Positions 17,211-25,528 of a stretch of DNA of 64,000 nucleotides are shown piece by piece. Origin of the DNA: Flavobacterium sp. GSB-24 (GTDB lineage Bacteria; Bacteroidota; Bacteroidia; Flavobacteriales; Flavobacteriaceae); assembly GCF_027924665.1 (NCBI RefSeq), contig NZ_AP027043.1, forward strand, positions 1,612,001 through 1,676,000, written 5' to 3'. A program made the position numbers and the translations under genes. A model generated the notes under the pieces. That model saw nothing but the letters and a program-made list of their open reading frames with translations. It made no database searches and was not told the origin of the DNA. Within the stretch, counting starts at the first letter, position 1; every line of letters begins with the position of its first letter.

Positions 17211-17924
17211 CTATGACAACGCATCATGAAAAATAATTCCCAACGTATAACGTTCACCAGAATGAACTTCACTGACACCATGTTTCATGTTAACTCGATA
17301 ATATCCTTTTGTTCCTCTTACAGGTCTGAAGTTAGTAGTAAAAACCAAAACATCTCCTTTTTTTGGTTTTAAAACAATTGCTTTCGATTGCGCTCTTGGC
17401 GTTTGCTGCGTTAATATAAATTCTCCGCCTGTAAAATCTTCATCAGGTTCTGAAAGAAAAAGTACAATTTGAATGAGGAAATAAATATCACCATACAGAT
17501 CTTGATGCAAAGTATTAAATCCGCTTTTTCCATATTTTAAAATCAAAACCGTCGCCTTCAATTGATTATTGTCATGGCATTGTTTCAATAATTCTTCATG
17601 TTTTTCAGGAAAAAAAGTATTGATGTTTAGAGCTTTCATCCAGGCATTTGCAATTGGTGCCAATTTCGGATAAATAGAAGTTCGAATATTCTGAATCAAA
17701 TCGGGCAGAGGATAATTGAAATATTTATATTCACCTAAACCAAATCGATAACGCTCCATTACCACAGTTTTTCGATATGAAGTTGGATTATCATAGTCGA
17801 ATTTTAAATCTTCGCATTCTTCGTTTGTGAGAAGATTTGGGATGATAGAGAAACCACTTTGGTGCATAGATTCGGTGATGCTTTCCCAGTTTTGAGAAGC
17901 AATTCTAGATTGTATAGTTTGCAT
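17211..17924 (-). CDS. 2-oxoglutarate/Fe(II) oxygenase, prolyl-hydroxylase-like
   Basis: This 237-residue protein has a double-stranded beta-helix dioxygenase core. Iron ligands are H140 and D142 (LHQDLYG) and H215 (MKHGVSEV). R225 (GERYTLG) would bind 2-oxoglutarate. This HxD...H...R spacing is that of prolyl-4-hydroxylase-type enzymes, not AlkB. It lies between the two halves of the split Ada and is co-directional with them, so it may belong to the alkylation response. The substrate is unknown and could be a protein or modified base. Confidence 0.85.
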   Translation of the reverse strand: MQTIQSRIASQNWESITESMHQSGFSIIPNLLTNEECEDLKFDYDNPTSYRKTVVMERYRFGLGEYKYFNYPLPDLIQNIRTSIYPKLAPIANAWMKALNINTFFPEKHEELLKQCHDNNQLKATVLILKYGKSGFNTLHQDLYGDIYFLIQIVLFLSEPDEDFTGGEFILTQQTPRAQSKAIVLKPKKGDVLVFTTNFRPVRGTKGYYRVNMKHGVSEVHSGERYTLGIIFHDALS

Positions 17925-17999
17925 AGCAATTGGATTTTATGAAATTTTCAATGAAGGTTAATCATTGAAATTTGGAATTCGAAATTTGGAGTTTTATTT

Positions 18000-18851
18000 T
18001 TATGGATTTACCTGTGCGCCTTCCCAGCCAATTATGGCCGTTTTTCGGGTATTTCCCCACATATATCCGCCAAAAATTCCAGAAGACTGAATCACGCGGT
18101 GGCACGGAATTAAAAACGCAACAGGATTACTGCCAATTGCAGTTCCTACCGCGCGAGAAGCATTTGGTTTTTCAATTTGCTGTGCAATGGAACCATAAGT
18201 AGAAAGCTGTCCCATTGGAATTTTTAATAAAGTTTCCCAGACTTTCAATTGAAAATCGGTGCCTTTTAAATGCAGTTTGATTTCAGATAATTTGCTCCAG
18301 TCGTTTTGAAAAATAAATAGCGCATTTTGTTGTGCTAAATCTAATTTTCTTGTGAAAGACGCATTTGGGAATTTGTTTTTTAAATCCACAAATCCGATTG
18401 TTTCATCTTCGGCGAAAGCCATAAAACAAACGCCTTTTTGAGTTGACGCAACAATTATATTTCCAAACGGACTTTCGGCAAAACTGTAATTTATGGCGAG
18501 ATTTTTTCCTCCGTTTTTATATTCCGCTGGAGTCATTCCTTCGATATTTACAAACAAATCATGGAGTCGGCTTGTGCCGGATAAACCAGTTTCATAAGCT
18601 GTTTCTGAAATCGTTGCCTGATTTTCTTTGAGTAGTTTTTTGGCGTGTTCGAGACTTGTATACTGCAAAAATTTCTTCGGACTTGTTCCTGCCCAATCGC
18701 TAAAAAGCCTTTGAAAGTGAAACGGACTCAAATGCACTTTCCCGGCAACCTCATCAAGATTGGGCTGCTCTTTAAAATTAGCTTTGATATAATCTATAGC
18801 TTCGGCGATACGATTATAATTGATGGTTTCCTGTGTGTTCATCTTCTTCAA
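18000..18851 (-). CDS. ada: AraC-type regulator fused to O6-methylguanine-DNA methyltransferase (Ada without its N-terminal domain)
   Basis: In this 283-residue protein, residues about 10-110 form an AraC/XylS DNA-binding domain (two helix-turn-helix motifs, LDEVAGKVHLSPFHFQRLF). Residues about 120-280 form the methyltransferase, with the active-site Cys C250 in IPCHRVIQ. The Ada zinc domain is absent here and is found as the separate 81-residue gene downstream. It transfers methyl groups from O6-methylguanine to itself and probably regulates the cluster. How it senses methylphosphotriesters without its own zinc domain is an open question. The ATG three codons downstream is an alternative start. 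Confidence 0.93.
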   Translation of the reverse strand: MKKMNTQETINYNRIAEAIDYIKANFKEQPNLDEVAGKVHLSPFHFQRLFSDWAGTSPKKFLQYTSLEHAKKLLKENQATISETAYETGLSGTSRLHDLFVNIEGMTPAEYKNGGKNLAINYSFAESPFGNIIVASTQKGVCFMAFAEDETIGFVDLKNKFPNASFTRKLDLAQQNALFIFQNDWSKLSEIKLHLKGTDFQLKVWETLLKIPMGQLSTYGSIAQQIEKPNASRAVGTAIGSNPVAFLIPCHRVIQSSGIFGGYMWGNTRKTAIIGWEGAQVNP

Positions 18852-18945
18852 TTTTATAAGGCAAAGATCGATTGGTTTCTACTGCTATAAAATCCGAAAC
18901 TTGCTTTGTTTTTTAATCGCAAAATCACAAAGGGACACGAAAGAT

Positions 18946-19404
18946 TTAAACTTTGTTAATCTCATTTAAATCAATTTTTTGACGAAGCTTTTCGGTAACC
19001 GGGTCGATATACCGATAGGGGATATTGGGGCCTAAAGGCCGAAAAGGACCGTCTTTGTGATTTAAAAAAGCCGAATACCTGCCACAGCATTCTAATGTCA
19101 CATAACTAAAATCAGAATCGCAGCTGCTAACCTGAACATTAATCCATTGTGGAACCTTACCATTTCTCCATAAATAATCAATTACGGCTGACTCTGAGGC
19201 GGGATTGACAGAACTTGTTTCGTCAATTTTATCATCTGGGAAAATTTCCTCGTCATTTTCTAAATCATTTTTATCAAATGAGCAGTTCGTTTTAATTATG
19301 AATTTATAACTCGCAGGTAATTTATTTATTACCATTTCTTGAGTGAAATCTATAAGTCCGTCAAGCGCTTTTTGTAAATTTTGTTTGAAATCTTCTTTTT
19401 CCAT
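18946..19404 (-). CDS. Hypothetical protein (152 residues)
   Basis: I do not recognise this family. The protein is acidic and cytoplasmic by appearance, with no signal peptide. The C-terminal part has a Cys-containing segment (SSCDSDFSYVTLECCGRYSAFLNHKDGPFRPLG) and a proline-rich tail. It follows the WG-repeat gene by 28 bases in the same direction and probably shares its transcript, as does the 94-residue gene upstream. Confidence 0.6.
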   Translation of the reverse strand: MEKEDFKQNLQKALDGLIDFTQEMVINKLPASYKFIIKTNCSFDKNDLENDEEIFPDDKIDETSSVNPASESAVIDYLWRNGKVPQWINVQVSSCDSDFSYVTLECCGRYSAFLNHKDGPFRPLGPNIPYRYIDPVTEKLRQKIDLNEINKV

Positions 19405-19432
19405 ATTATTTTATTCAAAAAAAAGACATTTA

Positions 19433-20515
19433 TTATTTCAGATTATCTTTCCGATCCGAAACACTTATCAATTTATAACCGTTTTCAGTTCTTAAAAACT
19501 CAAAATGATCTTGCCCTCGATCTGTTTTGTTTTTTGGATTGATGACAATGTTCATAGTAGGATACATCCAATCTTTAGATTCATTGCAATTGTTGAAATA
19601 GATTTCGTACTCACTTGACTCAAAAATAAACTGATTAAGTCCGCCAGAAGAAATAAAATAATCGGTTTTTGGATTTTTAAGTTCCTGTAATTTTAATTTT
19701 AAATAGGTATAATTTTGATTGATGAATTTAGTTTTAGACGAATTTATCCAGCCGTCTGGTTCTTTCCAGTAAGTAATTTTGTCAAAAGAATATTTTTCTA
19801 AATTGCCTTTGGATAAATCTTTAAGTAAATTGTTCTCTAACCAGAATTTAAATTCTTTTTCAAAATTTATGAAAGAATAATATTGTCCATCAACTCCCTT
19901 AAAATTTTCTCTTATTGGGTCTTTATTAGGTTCTTTTGATTTTTCTAAAGAATAAAAATTTAAATTGTCATTATAAGCAAAATTTTCAATTAAAACTTTG
20001 TTGTTGATGTCGATAAGAAATTCTTTTCCGCCAGACCAGAAAAAATGTTCGTCGCCTGGTTCTCTTTCTTTTTTCGCATCTTTAAGAACGGTAAGCACTC
20101 CGTTTCTAACATTTGATAAAGCACTATAATCAGCTGGAATGACGATTTTTCCTTTGCTGTTGAAGATTCCCATTTTATCAGTTTTCGGATCTCGAAATCT
20201 TATAAAACCCTCACTTTCGCAATCTGTACTGTTATCAAAAGTATATAAACTGTCACGCCCCACTATTTTTCCTTCCTTAGTTAAGTAATAGCTTTTCCAC
20301 CTATTATTTTCCTCTTCTGTAACAGCAATAATATTTTCAAATTTACGTGCAATCGTAAACCCAGTAAATTTAGGTTCAATTTTAATTACACCATTTTTAT
20401 CTTGAAAACCAATTTTTGTAGTGTCTTTGTTCCAAAAAGCAGTCCATGTATCGCTGGTTTGTGCAAGTGCAGTGCAGCTAACGAGAAACGTATAAAGAAT
20501 TACAACCTTTTTCAT
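19433..20515 (-). CDS. WG-repeat-containing secreted protein
   Basis: This 360-residue protein has a signal peptide ending VSCTALAQ. WG-type repeats are visible as KIGFQDKNGVIKIEPKFTGF (about residues 34-53) and KMGIFNSKGKIVIPADYSAL (about 113-132); a third, degenerate unit lies between. The C-terminal half (about 200-360) shows no repeat and ends in a beta-rich segment. WG repeats form beta-hairpin arrays of unknown ligand and are common in exported Bacteroidota proteins. It lies 10 bases downstream of the 94-residue gene, so they are probably co-transcribed. No function can be assigned. Confidence 0.78.
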   Translation of the reverse strand: MKKVVILYTFLVSCTALAQTSDTWTAFWNKDTTKIGFQDKNGVIKIEPKFTGFTIARKFENIIAVTEEENNRWKSYYLTKEGKIVGRDSLYTFDNSTDCESEGFIRFRDPKTDKMGIFNSKGKIVIPADYSALSNVRNGVLTVLKDAKKEREPGDEHFFWSGGKEFLIDINNKVLIENFAYNDNLNFYSLEKSKEPNKDPIRENFKGVDGQYYSFINFEKEFKFWLENNLLKDLSKGNLEKYSFDKITYWKEPDGWINSSKTKFINQNYTYLKLKLQELKNPKTDYFISSGGLNQFIFESSEYEIYFNNCNESKDWMYPTMNIVINPKNKTDRGQDHFEFLRTENGYKLISVSDRKDNLK

Positions 20516-20525
20516 GGAAATTTAT

Positions 20526-20810
20526 TTATCGCAGATGAATTTCTGTTTCGTTATTTTTTGCTTCATCAAAGCAATCGGCACATAGCATTTTAAAATCGGC
20601 TTTGGCTTGAAAAACTTCAGTCCATTCCTCACCATTGTCTAGAAGCCACTGTTCGCATTCACCACACCAAGCAATTTGCGGAAGATCTTCTTCAGCTTCA
20701 GAATAGAAAAATCCGACTTTATCTTTTGTATCTATTGCCATTGCAATATGAATACATCCAAAAGTCATTTCTTTTGAGCCATGTACTTCACATAAAACAT
20801 TTTCAATCAT
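20526..20810 (-). CDS. Small Cys-rich protein, possibly zinc-binding
   Basis: This 94-residue acidic protein of unknown family has cysteines arranged as CEVHG near residue 7, C19, then WCGECEQW and LCADCFDEA. Two CxxC pairs are consistent with a structural zinc site. It is unrelated to any family I can name. It is followed by the WG-repeat protein 10 bases downstream, so it may be the first gene of a three-gene unit running to 18946. Confidence 0.6.
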   Translation of the reverse strand: MIENVLCEVHGSKEMTFGCIHIAMAIDTKDKVGFFYSEAEEDLPQIAWCGECEQWLLDNGEEWTEVFQAKADFKMLCADCFDEAKNNETEIHLR

Positions 20811-20873
20811 AATTATATTTTGGCGGGTTCTTTTATTTCAAATTTAAACTTAAAATTTCGAATTTAAAACAGA

Positions 20874-20906
20874 AAACCCGACAGGTTTCAAAAACCTGTC
20901 GGGTTT
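20874..20906 (-). terminator. Terminator of ahcY, an interspersed-repeat hairpin
   Basis: A perfect 15-bp stem (AAACCCGACAGGTTT / AAACCTGTCGGGTTT) has a 3-base loop. It lies just downstream of ahcY on the minus strand, and this GACAGGTT palindrome is a common flavobacterial intergenic element. Confidence 0.8.
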
Positions 20907-20959
20907 GATATAGATAATCAAAGAAATCTGAAATCTTAATTCAGAAATCTAAAATCAAT

Positions 20960-22276
20960 TTAGTATCTGTAGTATTCTGGTTTGAATGGACCTTCAACTG
21001 GAACACCAATATAAGCAGCTTGATCTTCACGTAAAGTTTCTAACTCAACGCCTAATTTAGCTAAGTGTAAAGCAGCAACTTTTTCATCTAAATGTTTTGG
21101 TAACATGTAAACTTCGTTTTTGTAAGCTGCGCTGTTATTCCATAATTCGATTTGAGCCAAAGTCTGGTTTGTAAATGAGTTACTCATTACAAAACTTGGG
21201 TGACCTGTAGCACAACCAAGGTTTACTAAACGACCTTCAGCCAAGATAATGATATCTTTTCCGTTGATGTTGTATTTGTCAACCTGAGGTTTGATTTCGA
21301 TTTTAGAAGCACCGTGGTTTTTGTTTAACCAAGCCATATCGATTTCGTTATCGAAGTGACCGATGTTACAAACAACCGTTTTATCCTTCATTTGTTCGAA
21401 GTGCTCTCCAAGAACGATATCTTTATTTCCTGTAGTTGTAATGATGATATCAGCATTTGCAATTACAGTGTTTAATTTTTTAACTTCATAACCGTCCATT
21501 GCCGCTTGTAAAGCACAAATTGGATCGATTTCAGTAACTGTTACAATAGAACCAGCACCTCTAAAAGAAGCAGCAGTTCCTTTTCCAACATCACCGTATC
21601 CACAAACGATTACTCTTTTTCCAGCCAACATTAAGTCAGTTGCACGACGTACAGCATCTACAGCAGATTCTTTACAACCGTATTTGTTATCAAATTTAGA
21701 TTTAGTAACAGAGTCGTTGATGTTGATTGCAGGCATTGGAAGAGTTCCAGCTTTTACTCTTTCGTAAAGTCTGTGAACACCAGTTGTAGTTTCTTCAGAA
21801 AGACCTTTAATTCCAGGAACCAATTCTGGGTAACGATCAATAACCATGTTAGTTAAATCTCCACCATCATCAAGAATCATGTTCAATGGTTTTCTGTCTT
21901 CACCAAAGAATAAAGTCTGCTCAATACACCAGTCAAATGATTCTTCGTCAAGACCTTTCCAAGCATAAACTTGAATTCCAGCAGCAGCAATAGCAGCAGC
22001 AGCTTGATCTTGAGTAGAGAAAATGTTACAAGAAGACCAAGTAACCTCAGCACCAAGAGCGATTAAAGTTTCGATTAAAACAGCAGTTTGAATCGTCATG
22101 TGTAAACATCCAGCGATACGAGCACCTTTAAGAGGTTGTTCGTCTTTATATTCAGCACGAAGCGCCATTAAACCTGGCATTTCAGCTTCAGCTAATTCAA
22201 TTTCTTTTCTTCCCCAAGCCGCTAGAGAAATGTCTTTTACTTTGAAAGCCACATAAGGCGTAGTTGTAGTACTCAT
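20960..22276 (-). CDS. ahcY: Adenosylhomocysteinase
   Basis: This 438-residue protein hydrolyses S-adenosylhomocysteine to adenosine and homocysteine with tightly bound NAD, closing the methyl cycle in the cytoplasm. Visible hallmarks are [16 protein letters not shown] near residue 56, the NAD-binding [15 protein letters not shown] near 225, the substrate segment [17 protein letters not shown] near 184, and the C-terminal KPEYYRY that contributes to the neighbouring subunit. The length is standard for bacterial enzymes. It is monocistronic, with its own hairpin terminator. Confidence 0.98.
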   Translation of the reverse strand: MSTTTTPYVAFKVKDISLAAWGRKEIELAEAEMPGLMALRAEYKDEQPLKGARIAGCLHMTIQTAVLIETLIALGAEVTWSSCNIFSTQDQAAAAIAAAGIQVYAWKGLDEESFDWCIEQTLFFGEDRKPLNMILDDGGDLTNMVIDRYPELVPGIKGLSEETTTGVHRLYERVKAGTLPMPAININDSVTKSKFDNKYGCKESAVDAVRRATDLMLAGKRVIVCGYGDVGKGTAASFRGAGSIVTVTEIDPICALQAAMDGYEVKKLNTVIANADIIITTTGNKDIVLGEHFEQMKDKTVVCNIGHFDNEIDMAWLNKNHGASKIEIKPQVDKYNINGKDIIILAEGRLVNLGCATGHPSFVMSNSFTNQTLAQIELWNNSAAYKNEVYMLPKHLDEKVAALHLAKLGVELETLREDQAAYIGVPVEGPFKPEYYRY

Positions 22277-22410
22277 TTATAGTGTATATTTGTATATTGT
22301 AAAATTTTTGCAAATTTACATAATAGGTTTTTATTTTTACTACTTTCTGTCAGATTTGTGAAATCTTTAATTTCTTAATCTCTAGAATGTTACTCTAAAA
22401 ATCATTTTTT

Positions 22411-22535
22411 GCCATATAAGTGATAGGAGTTCATTTAAAAAAGATTCTTAAACTATGACCTTTGCAGTGAATTGCTTATATTTACTAATACATTTTTTGA
22501 GCCAGCGGTTATATTTTCTGATATTACTTATATGG
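22411..22535. repeat. Candidate short interspersed element with 10-bp inverted ends
   Basis: CCATATAAGT (from 22412) and ACTTATATGG (to 22534) are perfect inverted ends about 100 bases apart in the ahcY/phosphopantetheinyl-transferase gap (22277-22574). ATAAGTTATATAAG-like sequence also occurs at about 57396-57410. This looks like a degenerate repeat of the CATATAAG type seen between flavobacterial genes. No coding content is visible. Confidence 0.45.
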
Positions 22536-22574
22536 TTTAAAATTAACCATTCATAATTTACAATTAAAAAAGAA

Positions 22575-23225
22575 ATGCCTCTATTTCAGACCATACAATT
22601 CAATGAAACTACTAAAATTTTAATTTGGGAAATAACCGAATCTTTAGAAGAGTTATTAAGCAAAGTTGTGTTGAAAGAAAAGACACAAAAAAGATTGAAC
22701 GGAATGAAGTCTCAAATGCATCAACGTGCTTTTTTGAGTGTTCGAATGCTGATTCAGGAAATGGGTTTTACAGATAAAGATTTGCATTATGACGAATTCG
22801 GAAAACCGTATTTTGATTGTCATAATTATATCTCAATTACACATTCATATCATTTTGCGGCAATAATTATAAGTCATGAGACCGTAGGAATTGATATGGA
22901 ATTGCAGCGCGAAAAAATTCAGAAAATTGCAGATAAATTTACTGATTATGAATGCAATTATTTAGAGCCAAAATTTATAGAAGAATATATTAAAAAGCTT
23001 ACCGTTATTTGGGGCGCTAAAGAGGCGATCTTTAAAATCAGAAATGAAAAAGGAATCAGCTTTAAAGATCATATTAGAGTTGAAGATTTTTCTTTAGAAA
23101 AAAAACAAACAGAGTCCAGTCTTCATTTTGATGATTTAGTAAAAGATTTTGATGTGCATTACGAAGAAATCAAATCAGATAATTTTGAAGGAACCTTTAC
23201 TTTGGTTTATGCTTTTGAGAAGTAG
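22575..23225 (+). CDS. 4'-phosphopantetheinyl transferase (Sfp-type)
   Basis: This 216-residue protein of the phosphopantetheinyl transferase superfamily has the two signature blocks: GIDMEL (Mg ligands D107 and E109) and WGAKEAIFK (K149, E150). It transfers the phosphopantetheine arm of CoA to acyl or peptidyl carrier proteins. No carrier or synthase gene is nearby, so it probably serves fatty-acid or aryl-polyene carriers encoded elsewhere. It is single, with repeats on both sides. Confidence 0.92.
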   Translation: MPLFQTIQFNETTKILIWEITESLEELLSKVVLKEKTQKRLNGMKSQMHQRAFLSVRMLIQEMGFTDKDLHYDEFGKPYFDCHNYISITHSYHFAAIIISHETVGIDMELQREKIQKIADKFTDYECNYLEPKFIEEYIKKLTVIWGAKEAIFKIRNEKGISFKDHIRVEDFSLEKKQTESSLHFDDLVKDFDVHYEEIKSDNFEGTFTLVYAFEK

Positions 23226-23230
23226 TTTTT

Positions 23231-23290
23231 AGTCGCAGTTTTCAGTGACAGTTTTCAGCTTAGTCATTGCGAGGAACGAAGCAATCTCAT
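23231..23290. repeat. Two interspersed repeat units
   Basis: AGTCGCAGTTTTCAGTGACA (23231-23250) recurs inverted at 44083-44102. TTGCGAGGAACGAAGCAATC and its flanks (23263-23290) belong to the family that forms the inverted pair at 54332-54419. These are non-coding flavobacterial dispersed repeats. Confidence 0.8.
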
Positions 23291-23325
23291 TTGTTAAATC
23301 CATCATAGTCAAGGTTGAACGAGGA

Positions 23326-23718
23326 TTAACTTTCTTTTTTTCTGTGCTGAAACATACTCATATACAGAAAAGTACTCATTTTTCGGGCGCGTCTTTTTAA
23401 GGTTTCGACATTTTCCCCTTCAAAATGTTCATCTAACGTCTGTGCCCAGTGATTCAGCCAGATACCGAATTCGTTTGCTGTAATATTTTCGTTAAAATGA
23501 GCATCAACTTCATTATGAACCGCATGTGGATTTCCTTTGTATTTGCGTACAGCAAATAAGTTTGTTTCCCAGAAATCGGTTAGCTTTTCAAGATGTGCAT
23601 CCCAATCGGTAATCATTTTATTAAAATAAAAGCCGATTTCTTGATCGGCTCTTATTTTATCGTAGAACTGATGTACTAGAAATTCAATGTCAGCTCTATT
23701 TTCTATTTGTTTTTTCAC
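23326..23718 (-). CDS. Group III truncated hemoglobin
   Basis: This 130-residue protein has a trHb-type 2-on-2 globin pattern: LVHQFYDKIRADQEIGFYFN at the N-terminus, FWETNLF, and the likely proximal heme His in NPHAVHNEVD (H65 or H68), then WLNHWAQTLDEHF. It is the single-domain group III type. It overlaps the upstream membrane-protein gene by 4 bases (ATGA), so they are co-translated. Close to a Crp/Fnr regulator and an FNR-type palindrome, a role in oxygen or nitric-oxide chemistry is likely, but the ligand is not shown by sequence. Confidence 0.9.
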   Translation of the reverse strand: MKKQIENRADIEFLVHQFYDKIRADQEIGFYFNKMITDWDAHLEKLTDFWETNLFAVRKYKGNPHAVHNEVDAHFNENITANEFGIWLNHWAQTLDEHFEGENVETLKRRARKMSTFLYMSMFQHRKKES

Positions 23719-24002
23719 AGAATAAAAGTGTTTAAAAGAATAAATGCTACACTTAAAAATGCACTCAGAATTAAAAGGTTAAAAACCACTTTATGTTTCA
23801 TTTGTGCCAAAATTGAAGTGTTTACAAAGATACAGGCTAAAACTATAATAGCTAGCTGGATCATTTGAAAAACAGAAGTTCCATTAGCTAAAACGTACAT
23901 AGCCGCAGCGCCACCTAAACAGCTTTGACCAATTACAGCCATTGCAGCAGAACCCATATAACTTTTATTGAAATTTTCGAAGGTTGTTTGATATAGTGTC
24001 AT
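23715..24002 (-). CDS. Small integral membrane protein co-translated with the globin
   Basis: This protein is 95 residues from the ATG at 24002. I chose that start because the longer one (24026) would lie at or upstream of the transcript start implied by the -7 box at 24024-24031. About three membrane segments are visible (SAAMAVIGQSCLGGAAAMYVL, MIQLAIIVLACIFV, VFNLLILSAFLSVAFILL). The family is unnamed to me but is conserved in appearance with globin and Crp neighbours. It may handle a redox or NO-related signal. It overlaps the globin start by 4 bases. Confidence 0.7.
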   Translation of the reverse strand: MTLYQTTFENFNKSYMGSAAMAVIGQSCLGGAAAMYVLANGTSVFQMIQLAIIVLACIFVNTSILAQMKHKVVFNLLILSAFLSVAFILLNTFIL

Positions 24003-24023
24003 GATATTGAGATTTTTATACCA

Positions 24024-24031
24024 CAAAGATA
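24024..24031 (-). promoter_or_regulatory. -7 promoter box of the membrane-protein/globin operon
   Basis: The minus strand reads TATCTTTG, a full match to TAnnTTTG. The predicted transcript start is about 24018, which decides the start codon at 24002. No TTTG -33 box precedes it; the palindrome upstream is placed to act instead. Confidence 0.7.
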
Positions 24032-24050
24032 CGCCCTCAATACCGCTGCA

Positions 24051-24072
24051 TTTTATGATTTAAATCATAAAA
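24051..24072. promoter_or_regulatory. FNR/Crp-type operator palindrome
   Basis: This is a 22-base perfect palindrome whose core ATGATTTAAATCAT fits TGAT-N4-ATCA, the half-sites of FNR/DNR-like regulators. Its centre lies about 30 bases before the -7 box, near -43 to -44 from the predicted start, the position of class II activation. It is directly downstream of a Crp/Fnr gene and upstream of the globin operon. Confidence 0.75.
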
Positions 24073-24083
24073 CAAGAACTTTT

Positions 24084-24680
24084 TTATCTGTATACTTTCC
24101 TGTTTATTATCTTCAATTCTCCTTTTTTTTCCAGAGCTTTTATGGCTCGAATCACAGTTTCTACACGCAAACCCGTTAAATCTCCGATCTGCTGTCTCGT
24201 AAAATTAATCAGATAACCATTTTTATCTTTTTGAAAATTAAAGTAAGCAATTCCGTGATCGATTAGTTTTAAAACCCTATGTTCTGGTTCATGTGTCGAT
24301 ATTTCCGCAGCCATAACTGATTTATAGTACAATCGCTGCGCAAGGTTTTCGATTATTTTAATGCTTATTGCAGGATTCTCTTCCAGCAGTTTCATAAAAT
24401 TAGATTTGGGAAGAAGCAAAATCTGGCTGTCTTCTACAGCAATGGAATTGGCAGGATATTTTTGGTTTAAAAATAATGGAGGTTCTCCAAAAGACTGCTC
24501 TTTATAAAATATTCCCTGAATAAATTCTCGTCCGTCATCATTATAATTGCACATTTTAATTTCGCCAGAAGCTATCTGATAATAATACGCTGGCAGATTT
24601 CCTTCTTCAAAGATAATTTCACCTTTTGCAAAAGACTTTTTTACTGCACCATATTTCTTTAATAATTCAGCTGCGATCAT
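24084..24680 (-). CDS. Crp/Fnr-family transcriptional regulator
   Basis: This protein is 198 residues from the ATG at 24680; a longer frame (to 24719) would begin upstream of the predicted transcript start. An N-terminal cyclic-nucleotide-binding-type beta-barrel covers about residues 15-120. The C-terminal winged helix (about 140-195) has the recognition helix region LTGLRVETVIRAIKAL. It lacks the Cys set of oxygen-sensing FNR (only one Cys, in MCNYNDDGRE), so the sensing is not by a classic FNR iron-sulfur cluster. It probably binds the palindrome just downstream and controls the globin genes. Confidence 0.9.
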   Translation of the reverse strand: MIAAELLKKYGAVKKSFAKGEIIFEEGNLPAYYYQIASGEIKMCNYNDDGREFIQGIFYKEQSFGEPPLFLNQKYPANSIAVEDSQILLLPKSNFMKLLEENPAISIKIIENLAQRLYYKSVMAAEISTHEPEHRVLKLIDHGIAYFNFQKDKNGYLINFTRQQIGDLTGLRVETVIRAIKALEKKGELKIINRKVYR

Positions 24681-24705
24681 AAATTGTTTCTTAACAAAGA
24701 CATTA

Positions 24706-24713
24706 CAAATATA
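24706..24713 (-). promoter_or_regulatory. -7 promoter box of the Crp/Fnr gene
   Basis: TATATTTG on the minus strand matches TAnnTTTG. Transcription would begin near 24699, inside the longer open frame, which supports the ATG at 24680. Confidence 0.65.
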
Positions 24714-24766
24714 ATTCATTCATAATAGTTCTTCTACGTTAAAAACTTTTTACTTTTACAGTCATT

Positions 24767-25498
24767 ATGGAACAAAAATTACTTATAACGATCCATCAAC
24801 AAATTTTAGAAGCCAAGAAAAATGGTCAAAAATTATTGGCTATACTTCTGGATCCCGATAAAATTGTGTGGGAGAACTTAGATCATTTATTGCTTAAAAT
24901 AAATCAATCTCCTGCAACCCATATTTTTGTTGGAGGAAGTATAGTTCAAAGTACTATTTTAGAAGATTTAATTGCGCAGTTAAAACAAAAAACAAATTTA
25001 CCGGTTGTAATATTTCCTGGAGATCCTTCGCAGATTTCGCCACAGGCAGATGCTATTTTGTTTCTATCTTTATTATCGGGGAGAAATCCTGATTATTTAA
25101 TAGAATATCAAGTTCAGGCAGCACCGATCCTAAAAAAGACAAATCTTGAGGTTATTTCGACAGGTTATATTTTAATAGAAAGCGGCAATGAAACAGCTGT
25201 TGCGCGCGTTAGTAAAACAAAACCTATGAACCGTGAAAATTTTGATTTGGCTCTTGCCACGGCACAAGCCGGTGAAATGCTCGGGAACAAATTAATTTAT
25301 TTAGAAGCAGGAAGCGGGGCAAAAAAGCCTGTTCCTTTGGGAATGATTTCGCTGATTGCTCAAAACGTAGAAATTCCTGTTATTGTTGGTGGAGGAATTG
25401 TAGATTTGCAAGGAATTAAACAAGCTTATAATGCTGGAGCAGATTTAGTAGTTATAGGAACTGCTTTTGAAAATGACAGTCATTTTTTTGATTCATAA
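24767..25498 (+). CDS. Geranylgeranylglyceryl phosphate synthase family (PcrB/GGGPS-like)
   Basis: This 243-residue TIM-barrel protein has the family motifs ILLDPDK near the N-terminus, FVGGSIVQ, VIFPGDPSQIS, YLEAGSGA and VGGGIVD. It transfers a polyprenyl group from a prenyl diphosphate to glycerol-1-phosphate. Bacteroidota carry bacterial GGGPS homologues, but their lipid product is not well placed in metabolism. It is the first gene of a plus-strand run with pnuC 30 bases downstream, so they may be co-transcribed. Substrate chain length cannot be read from sequence. Confidence 0.92.
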   Translation: MEQKLLITIHQQILEAKKNGQKLLAILLDPDKIVWENLDHLLLKINQSPATHIFVGGSIVQSTILEDLIAQLKQKTNLPVVIFPGDPSQISPQADAILFLSLLSGRNPDYLIEYQVQAAPILKKTNLEVISTGYILIESGNETAVARVSKTKPMNRENFDLALATAQAGEMLGNKLIYLEAGSGAKKPVPLGMISLIAQNVEIPVIVGGGIVDLQGIKQAYNAGADLVVIGTAFENDSHFFDS

Positions 25499-25528
25499 AA
25501 AAATTAACCGCCTTTAAATACCACAAAA

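Noticed and set aside
22277..22574. SAM/SAH riboswitch or tRNA in the ahcY upstream region
   Set aside because: I looked for conserved SAH/SAM aptamer segments and cloverleaf sequences and found neither; only repeats are recognisable.
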